In this document: positions 43,860 to 52,875 of the stretch, in pieces | How the letters are laid out: each line of letters opens with the position of its first letter | Numbering within the stretch: the first letter of the stretch is position 1 | Source of the DNA: Caulobacter ginsengisoli | Lineage (GTDB): Bacteria > Pseudomonadota > Alphaproteobacteria > Caulobacterales > Caulobacteraceae | Length of the DNA: 64,000 bases | NCBI RefSeq assembly: GCF_030814835.1 | Contig: NZ_JAUSVS010000005.1 | Coordinates: 186,001 to 250,000 of the forward strand | Reading direction: 5' to 3' | Translations under genes and position numbers: made by a program | Notes under the pieces: model-generated | What the model saw: the letters and a program-made list of their open reading frames with translations, nothing else | Told to the model about the DNA's origin: nothing | Databases searched by the model: none

Positions 43860-45032
43860 TCAGGCCGCCGCCAGTTCGGCGCTCACTGTGGAGAAGGCCC
43901 AGTCCAGCCAGGGGGTCAGGGCCTCGACATCGGCCGTCTCGATGGTCGAGCCGCACCAGATGCGCAGCCCCGGCGGCGCATCGCGATAGCCGCCGATGTC
44001 ATAGGCCGCGCCTTCCTTCTCCAGCAGCGAGGCCAGCTTCTTGGCGAAATCGGCCTGGGCGTCGGCGGGGAGGGCGGTGATCTTTGGGTCGACCACCTTG
44101 AGGCAGACGGAGGTGTTGGAGCGGGTCTCGGGCGCCTCGGCCAGGAAATCGACCCAGGCGGTCCTGGCGACCCAGGCTTCCACGGCGGCGAAGTTGGCGT
44201 CGGCGCGGGCGCGCAGGGCCTCCAGGCCGCCCATATCCTTGGCCCAGAGCAGGGCGTCCAGATAGTCCTCGACGCACAGCATCGATGGCGTGTTGATCGT
44301 CGCGCCCTCGAAGATCTCGGCGTTGATCTTGCCGCCTTTGGTCAGGCGGAACAGCTTGGGCATCGGCCAGGCGGGGGCATAGCTCTCCAGCCGCTCGACC
44401 GCCCGGGGGCTGAGGATCAGCATCCCATGGGCCGCCTCGCCGCCCAGCGCCTTCTGCCAGCTGTAGGTCACGACATCGAGTTTCGGCCAGTCGAGCGCCT
44501 GGGCGAAGGCGGCGCTGGTGGCGTCGCAGAGGGTCAGGCCTTCGCGGTCAGCGGCGATGAAGTCGGCGCCCGGGACCCGCACGCCCGAGGTGGTGCCGTT
44601 CCAGGTGAACACCAGATCGGCGTCGGGGCGGACCTGGGTCAGGTCGGGCAGGGCGCCGTAAGGGGCGTCCAGCACCTGCACGTCGGGCAGCTTGAGCTGC
44701 TTGGTGACGTCGGTCACCCAGTCCTTGCCGAAGGATTCGAAGGCCAGCAGCTGTACGGGGCGGGGGCCCAGCAGCGACCACATGGCCATCTCCATGGCCC
44801 CGGTGTCCGAGCCCGGCACGATGCCGATCAGGTAGTCGTCCGGGACCTGCAGTACGATGCGGGTCTGGTCGATGGCGGCCTTGAGGCGCGCCTTGCCGGG
44901 CTTGCCGCGGTGCGAGCGGCCCAGCACGGCATTCTTCAGTTGTTCGGGGGTCCATCCGGGGCGCTTGGCGCACGGGCCGGAAGAAAACTCGGGTCGAGCG
45001 GGCTTGATAGCCGGCTTGGCGAAGGTCGTCAT
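43860..45032 (-). CDS. serC: phosphoserine aminotransferase
   Basis: The 390-residue protein starts at ATG 45032 (GGGAG eight bases upstream). It has the alphaproteobacterial SerC features: [20 protein letters not shown] at the start, [16 protein letters not shown], and the PLP-lysine motif [17 protein letters not shown]. It converts 3-phosphohydroxypyruvate to phosphoserine. It is the first gene of the serine operon; a structured leader precedes it. Confidence 0.95.
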   Translation of the reverse strand: MTTFAKPAIKPARPEFSSGPCAKRPGWTPEQLKNAVLGRSHRGKPGKARLKAAIDQTRIVLQVPDDYLIGIVPGSDTGAMEMAMWSLLGPRPVQLLAFESFGKDWVTDVTKQLKLPDVQVLDAPYGALPDLTQVRPDADLVFTWNGTTSGVRVPGADFIAADREGLTLCDATSAAFAQALDWPKLDVVTYSWQKALGGEAAHGMLILSPRAVERLESYAPAWPMPKLFRLTKGGKINAEIFEGATINTPSMLCVEDYLDALLWAKDMGGLEALRARADANFAAVEAWVARTAWVDFLAEAPETRSNTSVCLKVVDPKITALPADAQADFAKKLASLLEKEGAAYDIGGYRDAPPGLRIWCGSTIETADVEALTPWLDWAFSTVSAELAAA

Positions 45033-45083
45033 AGCGATGTCTCCCATCCTTGCAGATGGACTGCATCCCGTTGGGGGGATGTG
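45033..45083 (-). promoter_or_regulatory. structured serC leader (candidate serC RNA motif)
   Basis: On the minus strand two hairpins sit just before the start: CATCCC/GGGATG with a six-base loop (45064-45081), and CCATC/GATGG around TGCAAG (45044-45059), whose 3' side runs into the ribosome binding site GGGAG. A conserved serC RNA motif is known ahead of serC in alphaproteobacteria; I cannot confirm the match to its consensus. Confidence 0.4.
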
Positions 45084-45130
45084 GCCCGCGCCCGAAGAAC
45101 CAAAGTTTGCCGCGCCGCACAAGGGGAGAT

Positions 45131-45175
45131 TTTCTGAAGCGGCTTGGAGTTGGGTCTGGGGACGGACTTCAGAAA
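45131..45175. promoter_or_regulatory. 9-bp inverted repeat between serC and eamA
   Basis: TTTCTGAAG (45131-45139) and CTTCAGAAA (45167-45175) are perfect reverse complements 27 bp apart. They lie in the divergent gap where the serC promoter is expected, so they could be paired operator half-sites. No factor is suggested by the sequence. Confidence 0.35.
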
Positions 45176-45232
45176 CCAGGATTGATCGAGCCGCAGGGCG
45201 ACAAGCCGGGCGGCGCGCCCTAACAGGGCGCC

Positions 45233-46138
45233 ATGAACGGGGCGCGAGATTCAAAGGCCGGCAGTGACTGGCTGGTGCTGGCGGCGCTGGTCGTCGCCTG
45301 GGGTTCGGCCTTCGCGGCCCTGAAGATCGCCGTCCACGACTTCCCGCCGGCCTGGAACACCGTGGCGCGGCTGTGGGTGGCCACCGCCACCATGCTGATC
45401 GTCGCCCTGGCGCGCGGCGAGCGGCCGCCGCGGTTCAGCCTGGCCAAGGACAGCCCCTGGCGGGCCTATGCCTGGGTCGGGTCGGTGGGGCTGGCCATTC
45501 CGTTCGTGATGTTCGCCTTCGCCGCCACGCGCCTGCCCTCGGCGGTCAACGCCATCTGCAACGGCGCCTCGCCGCTGTTCACCGCCGCCCTGGCCCAGCT
45601 GCTGCTGGCCGACGAGCGGCTGGGGTGGCGGAAGTTCGCCGGGGTGGGGCTGGGCTTTGTCGGTCTGGTGGTGCTGGTGGCCCCGCGCCTGGCGAGCGGC
45701 GGCTCGCTGGAGGCCCTGGCGCTGGCCAGCGCCATCTTCGGCGCCTTCCTCTATGCGGTCTCCAACATCATCACCCGCAAGGCGCCGCCGGTCAGCGCTC
45801 TTTCCGGCGCCCTGATGATGTGCTCGGTGGGGGCGGTGCTGGCCACGATCTGGGCCGTCGCCACCACGCCGCTGCCGCCCATGCCCTCGGCCGAGGCCTG
45901 GGCGGCGGTGACGGCGCTGGGGGTGTTCTCCAGCGCGCTGGGCAGCGTCGGCTATGTCTATCTGGTCCAGCGCCGGGGGCCGGTGTTCATGAGCATGTCG
46001 ATCTACCTGGCGCCGCTGTGGGCCACGGCCCTGGGCGTGGCGGTGCTGGGCGAGCGCCCCGGCTGGCCGGCCTATCTGGCCCTGGCGTTGATCCTGGCGG
46101 GGGTCGGTCTGACGACGACGCCGGCGTTCAGGCGCTAA
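45233..46138 (+). CDS. EamA/DMT family transporter
   Basis: The 301-residue protein has ten hydrophobic spans in two repeats, each starting with the EamA pattern ([20 protein letters not shown]; the second from [20 protein letters not shown]). Such proteins export amino acids or other metabolites. Its place divergent to the serine operon makes an amino-acid exporter an attractive but unproved guess. Confidence 0.88.
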   Translation: MNGARDSKAGSDWLVLAALVVAWGSAFAALKIAVHDFPPAWNTVARLWVATATMLIVALARGERPPRFSLAKDSPWRAYAWVGSVGLAIPFVMFAFAATRLPSAVNAICNGASPLFTAALAQLLLADERLGWRKFAGVGLGFVGLVVLVAPRLASGGSLEALALASAIFGAFLYAVSNIITRKAPPVSALSGALMMCSVGAVLATIWAVATTPLPPMPSAEAWAAVTALGVFSSALGSVGYVYLVQRRGPVFMSMSIYLAPLWATALGVAVLGERPGWPAYLALALILAGVGLTTTPAFRR

Positions 46139-46173
46139 GGCTCATTCCAGATCGGAGCAATGCGATCCGCGCC

Positions 46174-46206
46174 TTGACGAGATGAGATGTTATATCATAA
46201 CTCTTC
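46174..46206 (+). promoter_or_regulatory. promoter overlapped by a Zur-like operator
   Basis: GAGATGTTATATCATAACTC plus TTC (46184-46206) matches the 23-bp enterobacterial Zur palindrome (GAAATGTTATA-N-TATAACATTTC) at 18 of 22 defined positions. A possible -35 TTGACG (46174-46179) and -10 CATAAC (46196-46201), 16 bp apart, overlap it. Zinc-loaded Zur bound here would block transcription of the TonB receptor, which starts at 46234. Confidence 0.75.
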
Positions 46207-46233
46207 CTCAGCTCAGTTCGCAGGGGATCCAGC

Positions 46234-48225
46234 ATGGCTCGTCGCCGCCTTCTCTTTTCCACCGCCATGATGGCGGCGTTCGCCGCCTCGATCGCCCATG
46301 CGGAGGCCGCCGCCCCCACCGATGTTTCCGAGGTGGTGGTCACCGCCTCGCCCATCGCGGGGGACCCCGACCGCTTCGCGACTATCGTCAACCAGGTGAG
46401 CCGCGACGAAGTGCTGAGCAACGGCGGGGCGAACATCGCCGACTCCCTGCGCGACACCCCCGGGGTCGCGGGCACCGGGTTCGCCTCCGGCGCCAGCCGC
46501 CCGGTGATACGGGGCATGGACGCCCAGCGGGTGAAAATCGTCGAAAACGGGGAGTCGAGCTCGGACGTCTCGGATGTGGGCCCCGACCATGGGGTGCCGA
46601 TCGATCCTCTGGCCGCCCAGGATATCGAGGTGGTTCGCGGCGCCGCCACGCTCCGCTACGGCAGCCAGGCGATCGGCGGCGTCGTCAACACGATCAACAA
46701 CCGCATCCCGCGTCAGCCGACCGACAGCCTCGGCGGAGAAGCCGCGCTCGGCTACGACTCGGTCTCCAGCACGGGGGAAGGCTCGGTCCTTCTCGATGGT
46801 GGCGGCGGCCCCTTCGCCTTCCACCTCGACGCCTTCGCCCGTCGCGCCAGCAACTACGACACGCCGCTCGGAACCCAGGACAATTCGTTCTTCCGGGGCA
46901 GCGGCTATTCGGGCGGCGCGTCGTACTTCTTCGGCGACGACAGCCGGGTCGGCCTCTCCTTCACCAACTACCAGGCGAAATACGGCATCCCCGCCGACGA
47001 CACCTTCATCGACATGCGCCAGAACAAGGGGGCTTTCGGCTCCTCGTTTAGGATCGACGCCGGGCCACTGCAGCGGGTGAATGTCGATGTCAGCTATGCG
47101 GACTACACCCACAGCGAGATCGACCCGGTCGGGCCCGCGGTGCTGTCCACCTTCAACAACCGGGAATGGGACGGACGGACCGAAGCCCTGTTCGGCCCGA
47201 TGGGCCCGCTCTCGGCCGCGGCGCTTGGCCTGCAGCTGCAGGACCGCAAGTTCGATGCGCTGGGCGAGGGCGCGGACTATCTGTTGCCGACCCATACCCA
47301 GAGCGCCGCCGGCTTTGCCTTCGTCGAGGCTCCGTTCGGCGGCTTCCAGTTGCAGGGCGCCGTGCGGATCGAGGGCGTCCGCATCACCGGAACGCCGGCC
47401 TCGGGCATTCCCGCCAGGCTGGACTTCACGCCGGTGAGCGTGTCGGCCGGCTTCACCTACGACCTTACCGACAGCCTGCGCCTGGGCTTGACCGCCTCCA
47501 GCGCCGGTCGCGCGCCGGCGCAGACGGAGCTGTTCGCACGCGGCCCGCATGACGGCCCGCAGACCTTCGAGACCGGCAACCCGTTCCTCAAGATCGAACG
47601 CGCCAATTCGCTCGAAGCGACGGCCAGATACCGCTTCGGTTCCAAGGGTCGCATCGAGGCGTCCGTCTGGGGAACGCAATTCAACGGCTACATCTATGGC
47701 GCCCTCACGGGCCGCACCTGCGATGAGCTCGGGGTTTGCGCCTTTGGCAGTCCGGAGGTGCTCAAGGAGCTGAACTACGGCCAGCGGGACGCGCAGTTCT
47801 GGGGCGTCGAGCTGAAGGGCGCGTTCCCGCTCGCCCAGACCGGGGGCGGTGAGCTGGCGTTCAACGTGCTCGGCGACTATGTGCGGGCCCGCTTCGACAA
47901 CGGCGGCGGCGATGTCCCGCGTATCCAGCCGGGACGCTTTGGCGGCGGGCTCAGCTGGACCAGTCCGTCGCTCGATGCGAACTTCCTGGTCCTGGCCGTG
48001 GGGTCGCAGGACCATGTCGGCGTCGCCGATTCCCCGACGGACGGCTACACCTCGGTCGACGCCCAGATCGCCTGGCGGCCCCTCCAAGGCTCCCGCAAGT
48101 TCGAGGTGCTGCTGGTCGGGCGCAACCTGGCGGACGAGACCATCCGCAATGCGACAGCCCTCAACAAGGACGACGTCGTCATGCCGGGCCGGGATATCCG
48201 CCTCGTACTGCTGACCCGGTTCTAG
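46234..48225 (+). CDS. TonB-dependent receptor, ZnuD/ZnuK-like (zinc uptake)
   Basis: The 663-residue protein has a signal peptide (cleavage near AHAEA), a plug domain (VVVTASPIAG; RPVIRGMDAQRVKIVENG; DHGVPIDPLAAQDIEVVRGA, then TLRYGSQAIGGVVN) and a C-terminal barrel ending RLVLLTRF, the usual terminal aromatic. The plug segment RPVIRGMxxxRV...DHGVPIDPL is typical of ZnuD-type zinc receptors. The Zur-like box 28 bp upstream supports zinc or zincophore import across the outer membrane. Caulobacter has a Zur-regulated receptor called ZnuK; this may be its counterpart. Confidence 0.88.
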   Translation: MARRRLLFSTAMMAAFAASIAHAEAAAPTDVSEVVVTASPIAGDPDRFATIVNQVSRDEVLSNGGANIADSLRDTPGVAGTGFASGASRPVIRGMDAQRVKIVENGESSSDVSDVGPDHGVPIDPLAAQDIEVVRGAATLRYGSQAIGGVVNTINNRIPRQPTDSLGGEAALGYDSVSSTGEGSVLLDGGGGPFAFHLDAFARRASNYDTPLGTQDNSFFRGSGYSGGASYFFGDDSRVGLSFTNYQAKYGIPADDTFIDMRQNKGAFGSSFRIDAGPLQRVNVDVSYADYTHSEIDPVGPAVLSTFNNREWDGRTEALFGPMGPLSAAALGLQLQDRKFDALGEGADYLLPTHTQSAAGFAFVEAPFGGFQLQGAVRIEGVRITGTPASGIPARLDFTPVSVSAGFTYDLTDSLRLGLTASSAGRAPAQTELFARGPHDGPQTFETGNPFLKIERANSLEATARYRFGSKGRIEASVWGTQFNGYIYGALTGRTCDELGVCAFGSPEVLKELNYGQRDAQFWGVELKGAFPLAQTGGGELAFNVLGDYVRARFDNGGGDVPRIQPGRFGGGLSWTSPSLDANFLVLAVGSQDHVGVADSPTDGYTSVDAQIAWRPLQGSRKFEVLLVGRNLADETIRNATALNKDDVVMPGRDIRLVLLTRF

Positions 48226-48295
48226 TCGCCGGCTGGCCGGCCGAGCGGCCCTTTGAGCATGGCGTCGCGGGGAGGAGCGGCGCCAGGCGCAGTCC

Positions 48296-48757
48296 TTATG
48301 GAGCGGCGGGCGTTGTCTGGGCCTCGGCCTTGCGCCGGGCCGCCACCCGCCGGCGCATGGCTACGATGCCGCCGCCCAGCAGGCAGGCCATCAGGCCATA
48401 GGTGTCCAGGTTGTTGACCCAGCCGTAGAACAGGTCGTGCGGTTTCTCGATGACGAAGTAGTAGGCGTGCAGGCTGAACTGCACGCCCTGTAGAAGCATC
48501 ACCGCCGCCAGCCAGAGCGAGGCGTAGCGCAGGGCCACGGCCAGGAAGCCGAAGGCCAGCAGGCCGTCGTTGATCAGCATGGGCACCGCCCCGGCCTCGC
48601 GGCTCAGGGTGTGGTCGATCAGCCAGGCGATGATGGAGGAGATCAGGAACATGGCGCCGGACAGGCGCACAGGACGGTCGCCCTTCCACCAGGCAAAGGC
48701 CGCGACGGCGATCAACGCCGGCCAGGCCAGGTAGATTACGACGTTGTGCCCCAACAT
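48296..48757 (-). CDS. hypothetical membrane protein (153 aa)
   Basis: Four to five spans are seen (VVIYLAWPALIAVAAFAWWK; LSGAMFLISSIIAWLIDHTL; LLAFGFLAVALRYASLWLAA; TYGLMACLLGGGIVAMRRRV), with an Arg/Ala-rich tail. I do not recognise the family. The start ATG 48757 lies two bases past a perfect hairpin that contains its ribosome binding site. Confidence 0.75.
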   Translation of the reverse strand: MLGHNVVIYLAWPALIAVAAFAWWKGDRPVRLSGAMFLISSIIAWLIDHTLSREAGAVPMLINDGLLAFGFLAVALRYASLWLAAVMLLQGVQFSLHAYYFVIEKPHDLFYGWVNNLDTYGLMACLLGGGIVAMRRRVAARRKAEAQTTPAAP

Positions 48758-48759
48758 AA

Positions 48760-48791
48760 CTTGCGCCTCTAACCGGAATTAGAGGCGCAAG
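48760..48791 (-). promoter_or_regulatory. perfect 13-bp stem-loop covering a ribosome binding site
   Basis: On the minus strand CTTGCGCCTCTAA pairs fully with TTAGAGGCGCAAG across the loop TTCCGG. The 3' arm holds AGAGG eight bases before the ATG of gene 48296, so the folded form should block translation. No T-run follows, so it is not a plain terminator. Confidence 0.7.
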
Positions 48792-48829
48792 GGAGTTAAA
48801 CTATCGCAACCTTTGTCGGCTGGTCGATT

Positions 48830-49183
48830 TCAGCCGACCTGACGCAGGTCGTGATGCCCCGTTTTCGGGGGGGTGTCGGGCAGCTTGTCGTCGAGGCCGC
48901 CCATCGTGGTCCGCAGGCCCATGCGCAGGCGCACGTCGTTCAGTTCGCCATGCATCTCGACCATGGCGGTCCGGGCGGAACCCAGAGCGGCAATGGCTTC
49001 GACCAGCTTGGCCTGGGCCGAGTCACCGACAACAGCCGACAGACCGAGGTCGCGGCGTGAAGTGACCATTTCCATCATCAGTTCGGCGGCCTCAAGCATG
49101 GCCGCATCCACTGCCTTTTCAGTTGCAAACAATTTCTTTGCAACGCGCTTAGCTACAAAAGCTTTTTCCACTTCAACCTCCAT
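48830..49183 (-). CDS. helical hypothetical protein (117 aa)
   Basis: The protein is soluble and mostly helical (KAFVAKRVAKKLFATEKAVD; EAAELMMEMVTSRRDLGLSA; SARTAMVEMHGELNDVRLRM), resembling a small coiled regulator or adaptor. ATG 49183 lacks a ribosome binding site; GTG 49171 has GGAGG five bases upstream and may be the true start. The AT-rich 140 bp upstream probably holds its promoter. Confidence 0.7.
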   Translation of the reverse strand: MEVEVEKAFVAKRVAKKLFATEKAVDAAMLEAAELMMEMVTSRRDLGLSAVVGDSAQAKLVEAIAALGSARTAMVEMHGELNDVRLRMGLRTTMGGLDDKLPDTPPKTGHHDLRQVG

Positions 49184-49326
49184 CAGCCCGCAGGCAGACA
49201 GATAGTAAACGATTTCTTAATCGCCCAAAAGGTGAATAGATGGTTAAAATGTCGCAGGTTGCGAAATATTAGGAAGACTGCGCGATAACGGCGAATTCCT
49301 AGTCTCGGGATTCTCCTCTGGCGCGA

Positions 49327-51225
49327 ATGATCGACACCGATCCCACAACCGACCACGCGCCGTTCCAGGCGCGCATCGCCAGTGTGGCGCTGATCACCAC
49401 GGTCATCGTGCTGGTCGCCGCCTGCGCCAGCTTCCTGCTGCAGCAATGGGCGGTGTCGGGTCAGGAGACCCGCGCCAACCAGGCCGCGATCAACCGGGTG
49501 ATCGCCCAGATCGCCGCGCCGGCCCTGGCCCGGGGCGACACCGCCGCCGCCCGCCGGGCGGTCGACGCCGTTTCCCTGGCCCCCAATGTCGTCGCCGTCA
49601 GCCTGACCGACAGCCGCGGCCGGCTGATCGCGGTCAAGCAGGCCCAGTCCGGCAAGGCCGCCGTGCCCGCGCCCAACAGCGAACAGACCCTGCAGACCCC
49701 GGTCACCCTTGACGGGCGCTCGCTCGGGTCCCTGGTCACCACGATGCAGCCGCCCAGCCTGACGGCGCTGCTGCCGCGCTTCCTGGCCCTGACCATGGCG
49801 CTGTTCTTCGGGGCGGCGGGCCTGGCCCTGTTCCTGGCGCGCCTGCTGTCCCGCCGGGTCATCGCCCCGGTCAACCGCCTGTCGGCCGCCATGGGCGAGG
49901 TCGCCGCCAGCGGCCGCTTCACCCCCGTGGCCGAGGACGCCGACGACGACCTGTTCCGCAGCCTGGCCCGCAGCTTCAACCATCTGCTCAGCAAGCTGGA
50001 CGCCAACGACCGCGCCCTGCGCCTGACCATGGAGGACCTGGTCATCGCCAGGGACCAGGCCGACAGCGCCAACGTCGCCAAGTCGCAGTTCCTGGCCAAT
50101 ATGAGCCACGAGATCCGCACGCCGCTGAACGGCGTGCTGACCATGGCCCATGTCATGGATCGCGGCGATCTGTCCGACAAGCAGCGCGAGCGGCTGGCCG
50201 TCATCCGCAATTCCGGCGAGGTGCTGCTGTCGGTGCTCAACGACGTGCTCGACCTCTCCAAGATCGAGGCCGGCCGGCTGGACCTGACCGAGCAGGACTT
50301 CTCGCTCGACGACCTGGCCGAGGGCTCGCGCGCCGCCCATACCCTGCTGGCGGTCGAGAAAGGCCTGCAGCTGGACCTGGCCGTCGACCCCGAGGCGGGC
50401 GGCATCTGGCGCGGCGACGCCGACCGCCTGCGCCAGATTCTCGGCAACCTGCTGTCCAACGCCATCAAGTTCACCGGCAAGGGCCAGGTCAGCGCCCGGT
50501 TCTCGGCCCTGCCCAGCCGCGGGCTGCGGCTGGTGGTCCGCGACACCGGCATCGGCATCGCGCCGGAGAAACTGCCCACCCTGTTCGACAAGTTCACCCA
50601 GGCCGACAGCTCCACGACCCGCCGCTACGGCGGCACGGGCCTGGGCCTGGCCATCTGCCGCGAGCTGGCCCAGCTGATGGGCGGCACCGTGCGGGCCGAG
50701 AGCGTCGAAGGCCAGGGCTCGACCTTCACGGTCGATCTGCCGCTGGCCCGCGGCGTCGCCCGTGTCCAGGCGCCGGTGTCCGAGCCCGCCGCCTCGCCGG
50801 CCGACCACCGGCTGCGCATCCTGGCGGCCGAGGACAACGCCACCAACCAGCGCGTCCTGCGTGCGGTCATGGAGCCCCTCGATGTCGACCTCGAAATCGT
50901 CCCGGACGGCAAGGCCGCCGTCGAGGCCTGGCAGGCCGGCCAGTACGACCTGATCCTGATGGACATCCAGATGCCGGTGATGGACGGGGTCGCCGCCGCC
51001 CGCGCCATCCGCGGCGCCGAGGCCGCCGACGGCCGCCGCCGCATCCCCATCCTGGCCCTGACCGCCAACGCCCTGGTCCACCAGGTCGAGGAATACCTGG
51101 CCGCCGGCATGGACGGCCATGTCTCCAAACCCATCGAGCTGGCCCGGCTCTACGCGGCCATCGACCAGGCCCTGGTCCCCCCATCGGAGACCTCGTCCGA
51201 AGCGCCGGCCGCCCGGGTCGCCTGA
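49327..51225 (+). CDS. hybrid sensor histidine kinase with HAMP
   Basis: The 632-residue protein has a span at about 20-42, a periplasmic region of about 110 residues (CHASE8-like position), a second span ([20 protein letters not shown]), a HAMP domain ([20 protein letters not shown]), the H-box [16 protein letters not shown], ATPase motifs DTGIGIAP and [11 protein letters not shown], and a C-terminal receiver ([13 protein letters not shown]). It should sense a periplasmic cue. No cognate partner is adjacent. Confidence 0.92.
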   Translation: MIDTDPTTDHAPFQARIASVALITTVIVLVAACASFLLQQWAVSGQETRANQAAINRVIAQIAAPALARGDTAAARRAVDAVSLAPNVVAVSLTDSRGRLIAVKQAQSGKAAVPAPNSEQTLQTPVTLDGRSLGSLVTTMQPPSLTALLPRFLALTMALFFGAAGLALFLARLLSRRVIAPVNRLSAAMGEVAASGRFTPVAEDADDDLFRSLARSFNHLLSKLDANDRALRLTMEDLVIARDQADSANVAKSQFLANMSHEIRTPLNGVLTMAHVMDRGDLSDKQRERLAVIRNSGEVLLSVLNDVLDLSKIEAGRLDLTEQDFSLDDLAEGSRAAHTLLAVEKGLQLDLAVDPEAGGIWRGDADRLRQILGNLLSNAIKFTGKGQVSARFSALPSRGLRLVVRDTGIGIAPEKLPTLFDKFTQADSSTTRRYGGTGLGLAICRELAQLMGGTVRAESVEGQGSTFTVDLPLARGVARVQAPVSEPAASPADHRLRILAAEDNATNQRVLRAVMEPLDVDLEIVPDGKAAVEAWQAGQYDLILMDIQMPVMDGVAAARAIRGAEAADGRRRIPILALTANALVHQVEEYLAAGMDGHVSKPIELARLYAAIDQALVPPSETSSEAPAARVA

Positions 51226-51363
51226 GGGCGTCCGCCCCGTCCCCGCGACACCCTGCCACATGAACGCCGGACAACGCGGCGCTCAGAACCATTTCAGGCC
51301 CCAGGTCGTTTCCTGCTCAGGTCAGCCGCGCCCAGCGGTCTGAGTTTCAGCAAGGAGCCGAGC

Positions 51364-51696
51364 ATGAAGAAGATCCTGATCGCCGCGGTCGCCGCTATGA
51401 CCGTCGGCGCCACCCTCGCCGCTGGGGCCGCCCAGGCCGCCCCCTGGACCCCGATCAACGCCCGCCAGGCGATGCTCGAACAGCGCATCAACATGGCCCA
51501 GCGCAGCCACCGCATCTCGTACCGCGAAGCCCAGGGCATCCGCGCCGAGTTCCGCCAGATCGCCCGCCTCGAATACCGCTATCGCCGGACCGGCGGCCTG
51601 CAGAACTGGGAACGCGCCGACCTGGACCGCCGCTTCGACGCCCTGTCCATGCGGATCCGCTACGAATCCCGCGACCGCGACGGCCGCCGCTGGTAG
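51364..51696 (+). CDS. small secreted basic protein (110 aa)
   Basis: Residues 1-25 are a signal peptide (cleavage after AAQA). The mature part is helical and rich in Arg (about 18), with QAMLEQRINMAQRSHRISYR, then a Tyr/Arg-rich end. It may be a periplasmic protein that binds acidic polymers; no family is certain. A strong terminator follows 24 bp later. Confidence 0.78.
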   Translation: MKKILIAAVAAMTVGATLAAGAAQAAPWTPINARQAMLEQRINMAQRSHRISYREAQGIRAEFRQIARLEYRYRRTGGLQNWERADLDRRFDALSMRIRYESRDRDGRRW

Positions 51697-51719
51697 CTCC
51701 AGCCCCGACCCGTCCGAAA

Positions 51720-51745
51720 CCCCCGCCGGCGACGGCGGGGGTTTT
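51720..51745 (+). terminator. rho-independent terminator
   Basis: CCCCCGCCG and CGGCGGGGG form a nine-pair stem with loop GCGA, followed by TTTT. It ends the transcript of gene 51364. Confidence 0.9.
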
Positions 51746-51974
51746 GTCATGGTAACTCCGCCCCCGTAGGGGGCGGACGGCCCGCCCGAGGCGCGCTTGC
51801 AGCGCGCCCGTGGCCGGCCAGGTGGGGGTGTTCGGGCAAGGGCTGGGAATAGCCGGCTTCGGCAGGGCTGACTGCAAGACACCCGGCGTCAGACCGGAGA
51901 GTCCCAGCCTTTGCCCGAACACCCCCTCCGGATCGCGCTCTGGCGCGATCGTCCTCCCCCTACGGGTGAGGAGT
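51746..51974. repeat. structured repeat element, copy B (inverted relative to 21031)
   Basis: It begins near AACTCCGCCCCCGTAGGGGG and ends TCCTCCCCCTACGGGTGAGG, with internal stems (GGATCGCGCTCTGGCGCGATC; GCGCGCTTGCAGCGCGC) and TTCGGGCAAGG. The order mirrors copy A at 21031-21250. It abuts the stop codon of the convergent phzF gene at 51975. Confidence 0.88.
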
Positions 51975-52790
51975 CTAAACCCGCAGCACGCTCTCCACGA
52001 CGGTCACCGCCCGCCCGCGCAGCAGCACGCGGTCGCCACGATGCTCGCAATCCAGCTCCGCGCCCCGGCCCGGATAGGCCTGGAAGAATTTTAGCGCCGG
52101 CCTGCCGAGCTTCTGGGCGAATAACGGGGCCAGAATGCAATGCGCCGAACCCGTGGCCGGGTCCTCCGGAATGCCTGAACCCGGCGCGAAGAAGCGGCTG
52201 ACCACGTCGAACCCCGAGCCCGCATCGGCCAGGGCCGCCACCGAGATGTTGCCGCGCCCGCCGCTGGCCTCGCCGGCGATGGGCTCCAGGGCGGCCAGGT
52301 CGGGGGTCAGGTTCCGCACCGTCGCCTCGTCCTTGAATACCGCCACCAGATAGGGGCCGGCCCAGACCTCGTCCGGCTGCGCGCCCAGCGCCTCGGCCAG
52401 CCCGGCCGGGACATCGGTGCGATGCGGCGGCTGGGCCGGGAAATCCATCTCAAAGCCGCCGTCCAGCCGCCGCACGGTCAGCTCGCCCGACTGGCGGGTC
52501 ACGAAGGTCAGCAAATCGGTCTGGGCGCCCAGCTCGGCGAACAGTGCATGGGCGCTGGCCAGGGTGGCGTGGCCGCAGAGCGGCACCTCGACCTTGGGCG
52601 TCCGCCAGCGCAGGCCGAACCGGGCCGGATCCTCGGTCTTCAGCAGGAAGGCGGTCTCGGCCTGGTTGTTCTCGGCCGCCAGGCTGTGCATCCAGCCGTC
52701 GTCCGGCCAGGCGGCGAACGGCTCGACCACGCAGGCGGGATTGCCCCGGAAGGGGGCGGAGGCGAAGGCGTCGATGGTCCACTGGCGCAT
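51975..52790 (-). CDS. PhzF family isomerase-like protein
   Basis: From ATG 52790 (GAGGAG seven bases upstream) the product has 271 residues. It starts [20 protein letters not shown] and has the catalytic-type Glu45 in [23 protein letters not shown] and the late [17 protein letters not shown]. PhzF relatives are isomerases/epimerases of amino-acid-like substrates. The divergent MocR-type regulator probably controls it. Confidence 0.92.
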   Translation of the reverse strand: MRQWTIDAFASAPFRGNPACVVEPFAAWPDDGWMHSLAAENNQAETAFLLKTEDPARFGLRWRTPKVEVPLCGHATLASAHALFAELGAQTDLLTFVTRQSGELTVRRLDGGFEMDFPAQPPHRTDVPAGLAEALGAQPDEVWAGPYLVAVFKDEATVRNLTPDLAALEPIAGEASGGRGNISVAALADAGSGFDVVSRFFAPGSGIPEDPATGSAHCILAPLFAQKLGRPALKFFQAYPGRGAELDCEHRGDRVLLRGRAVTVVESVLRV

Positions 52791-52875
52791 GGCCGGCTCC
52801 TCAGGCTTGAGACAATGGCTCAATGCATCGACACAATTGTTGATTCAATTCTTTTATTGTCCTAGTGCCAATATC
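52791..52875. promoter_or_regulatory. divergent phzF/mocR control region
   Basis: This AT-richer 85-bp gap holds CACAATTGTTGATTCAATTC (centre near 52840), with the palindrome ACAATTGT and further ATTC/ATTG repeats. MocR proteins usually bind direct repeats between themselves and a divergent target, so this is the likely operator. Confidence 0.5.
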
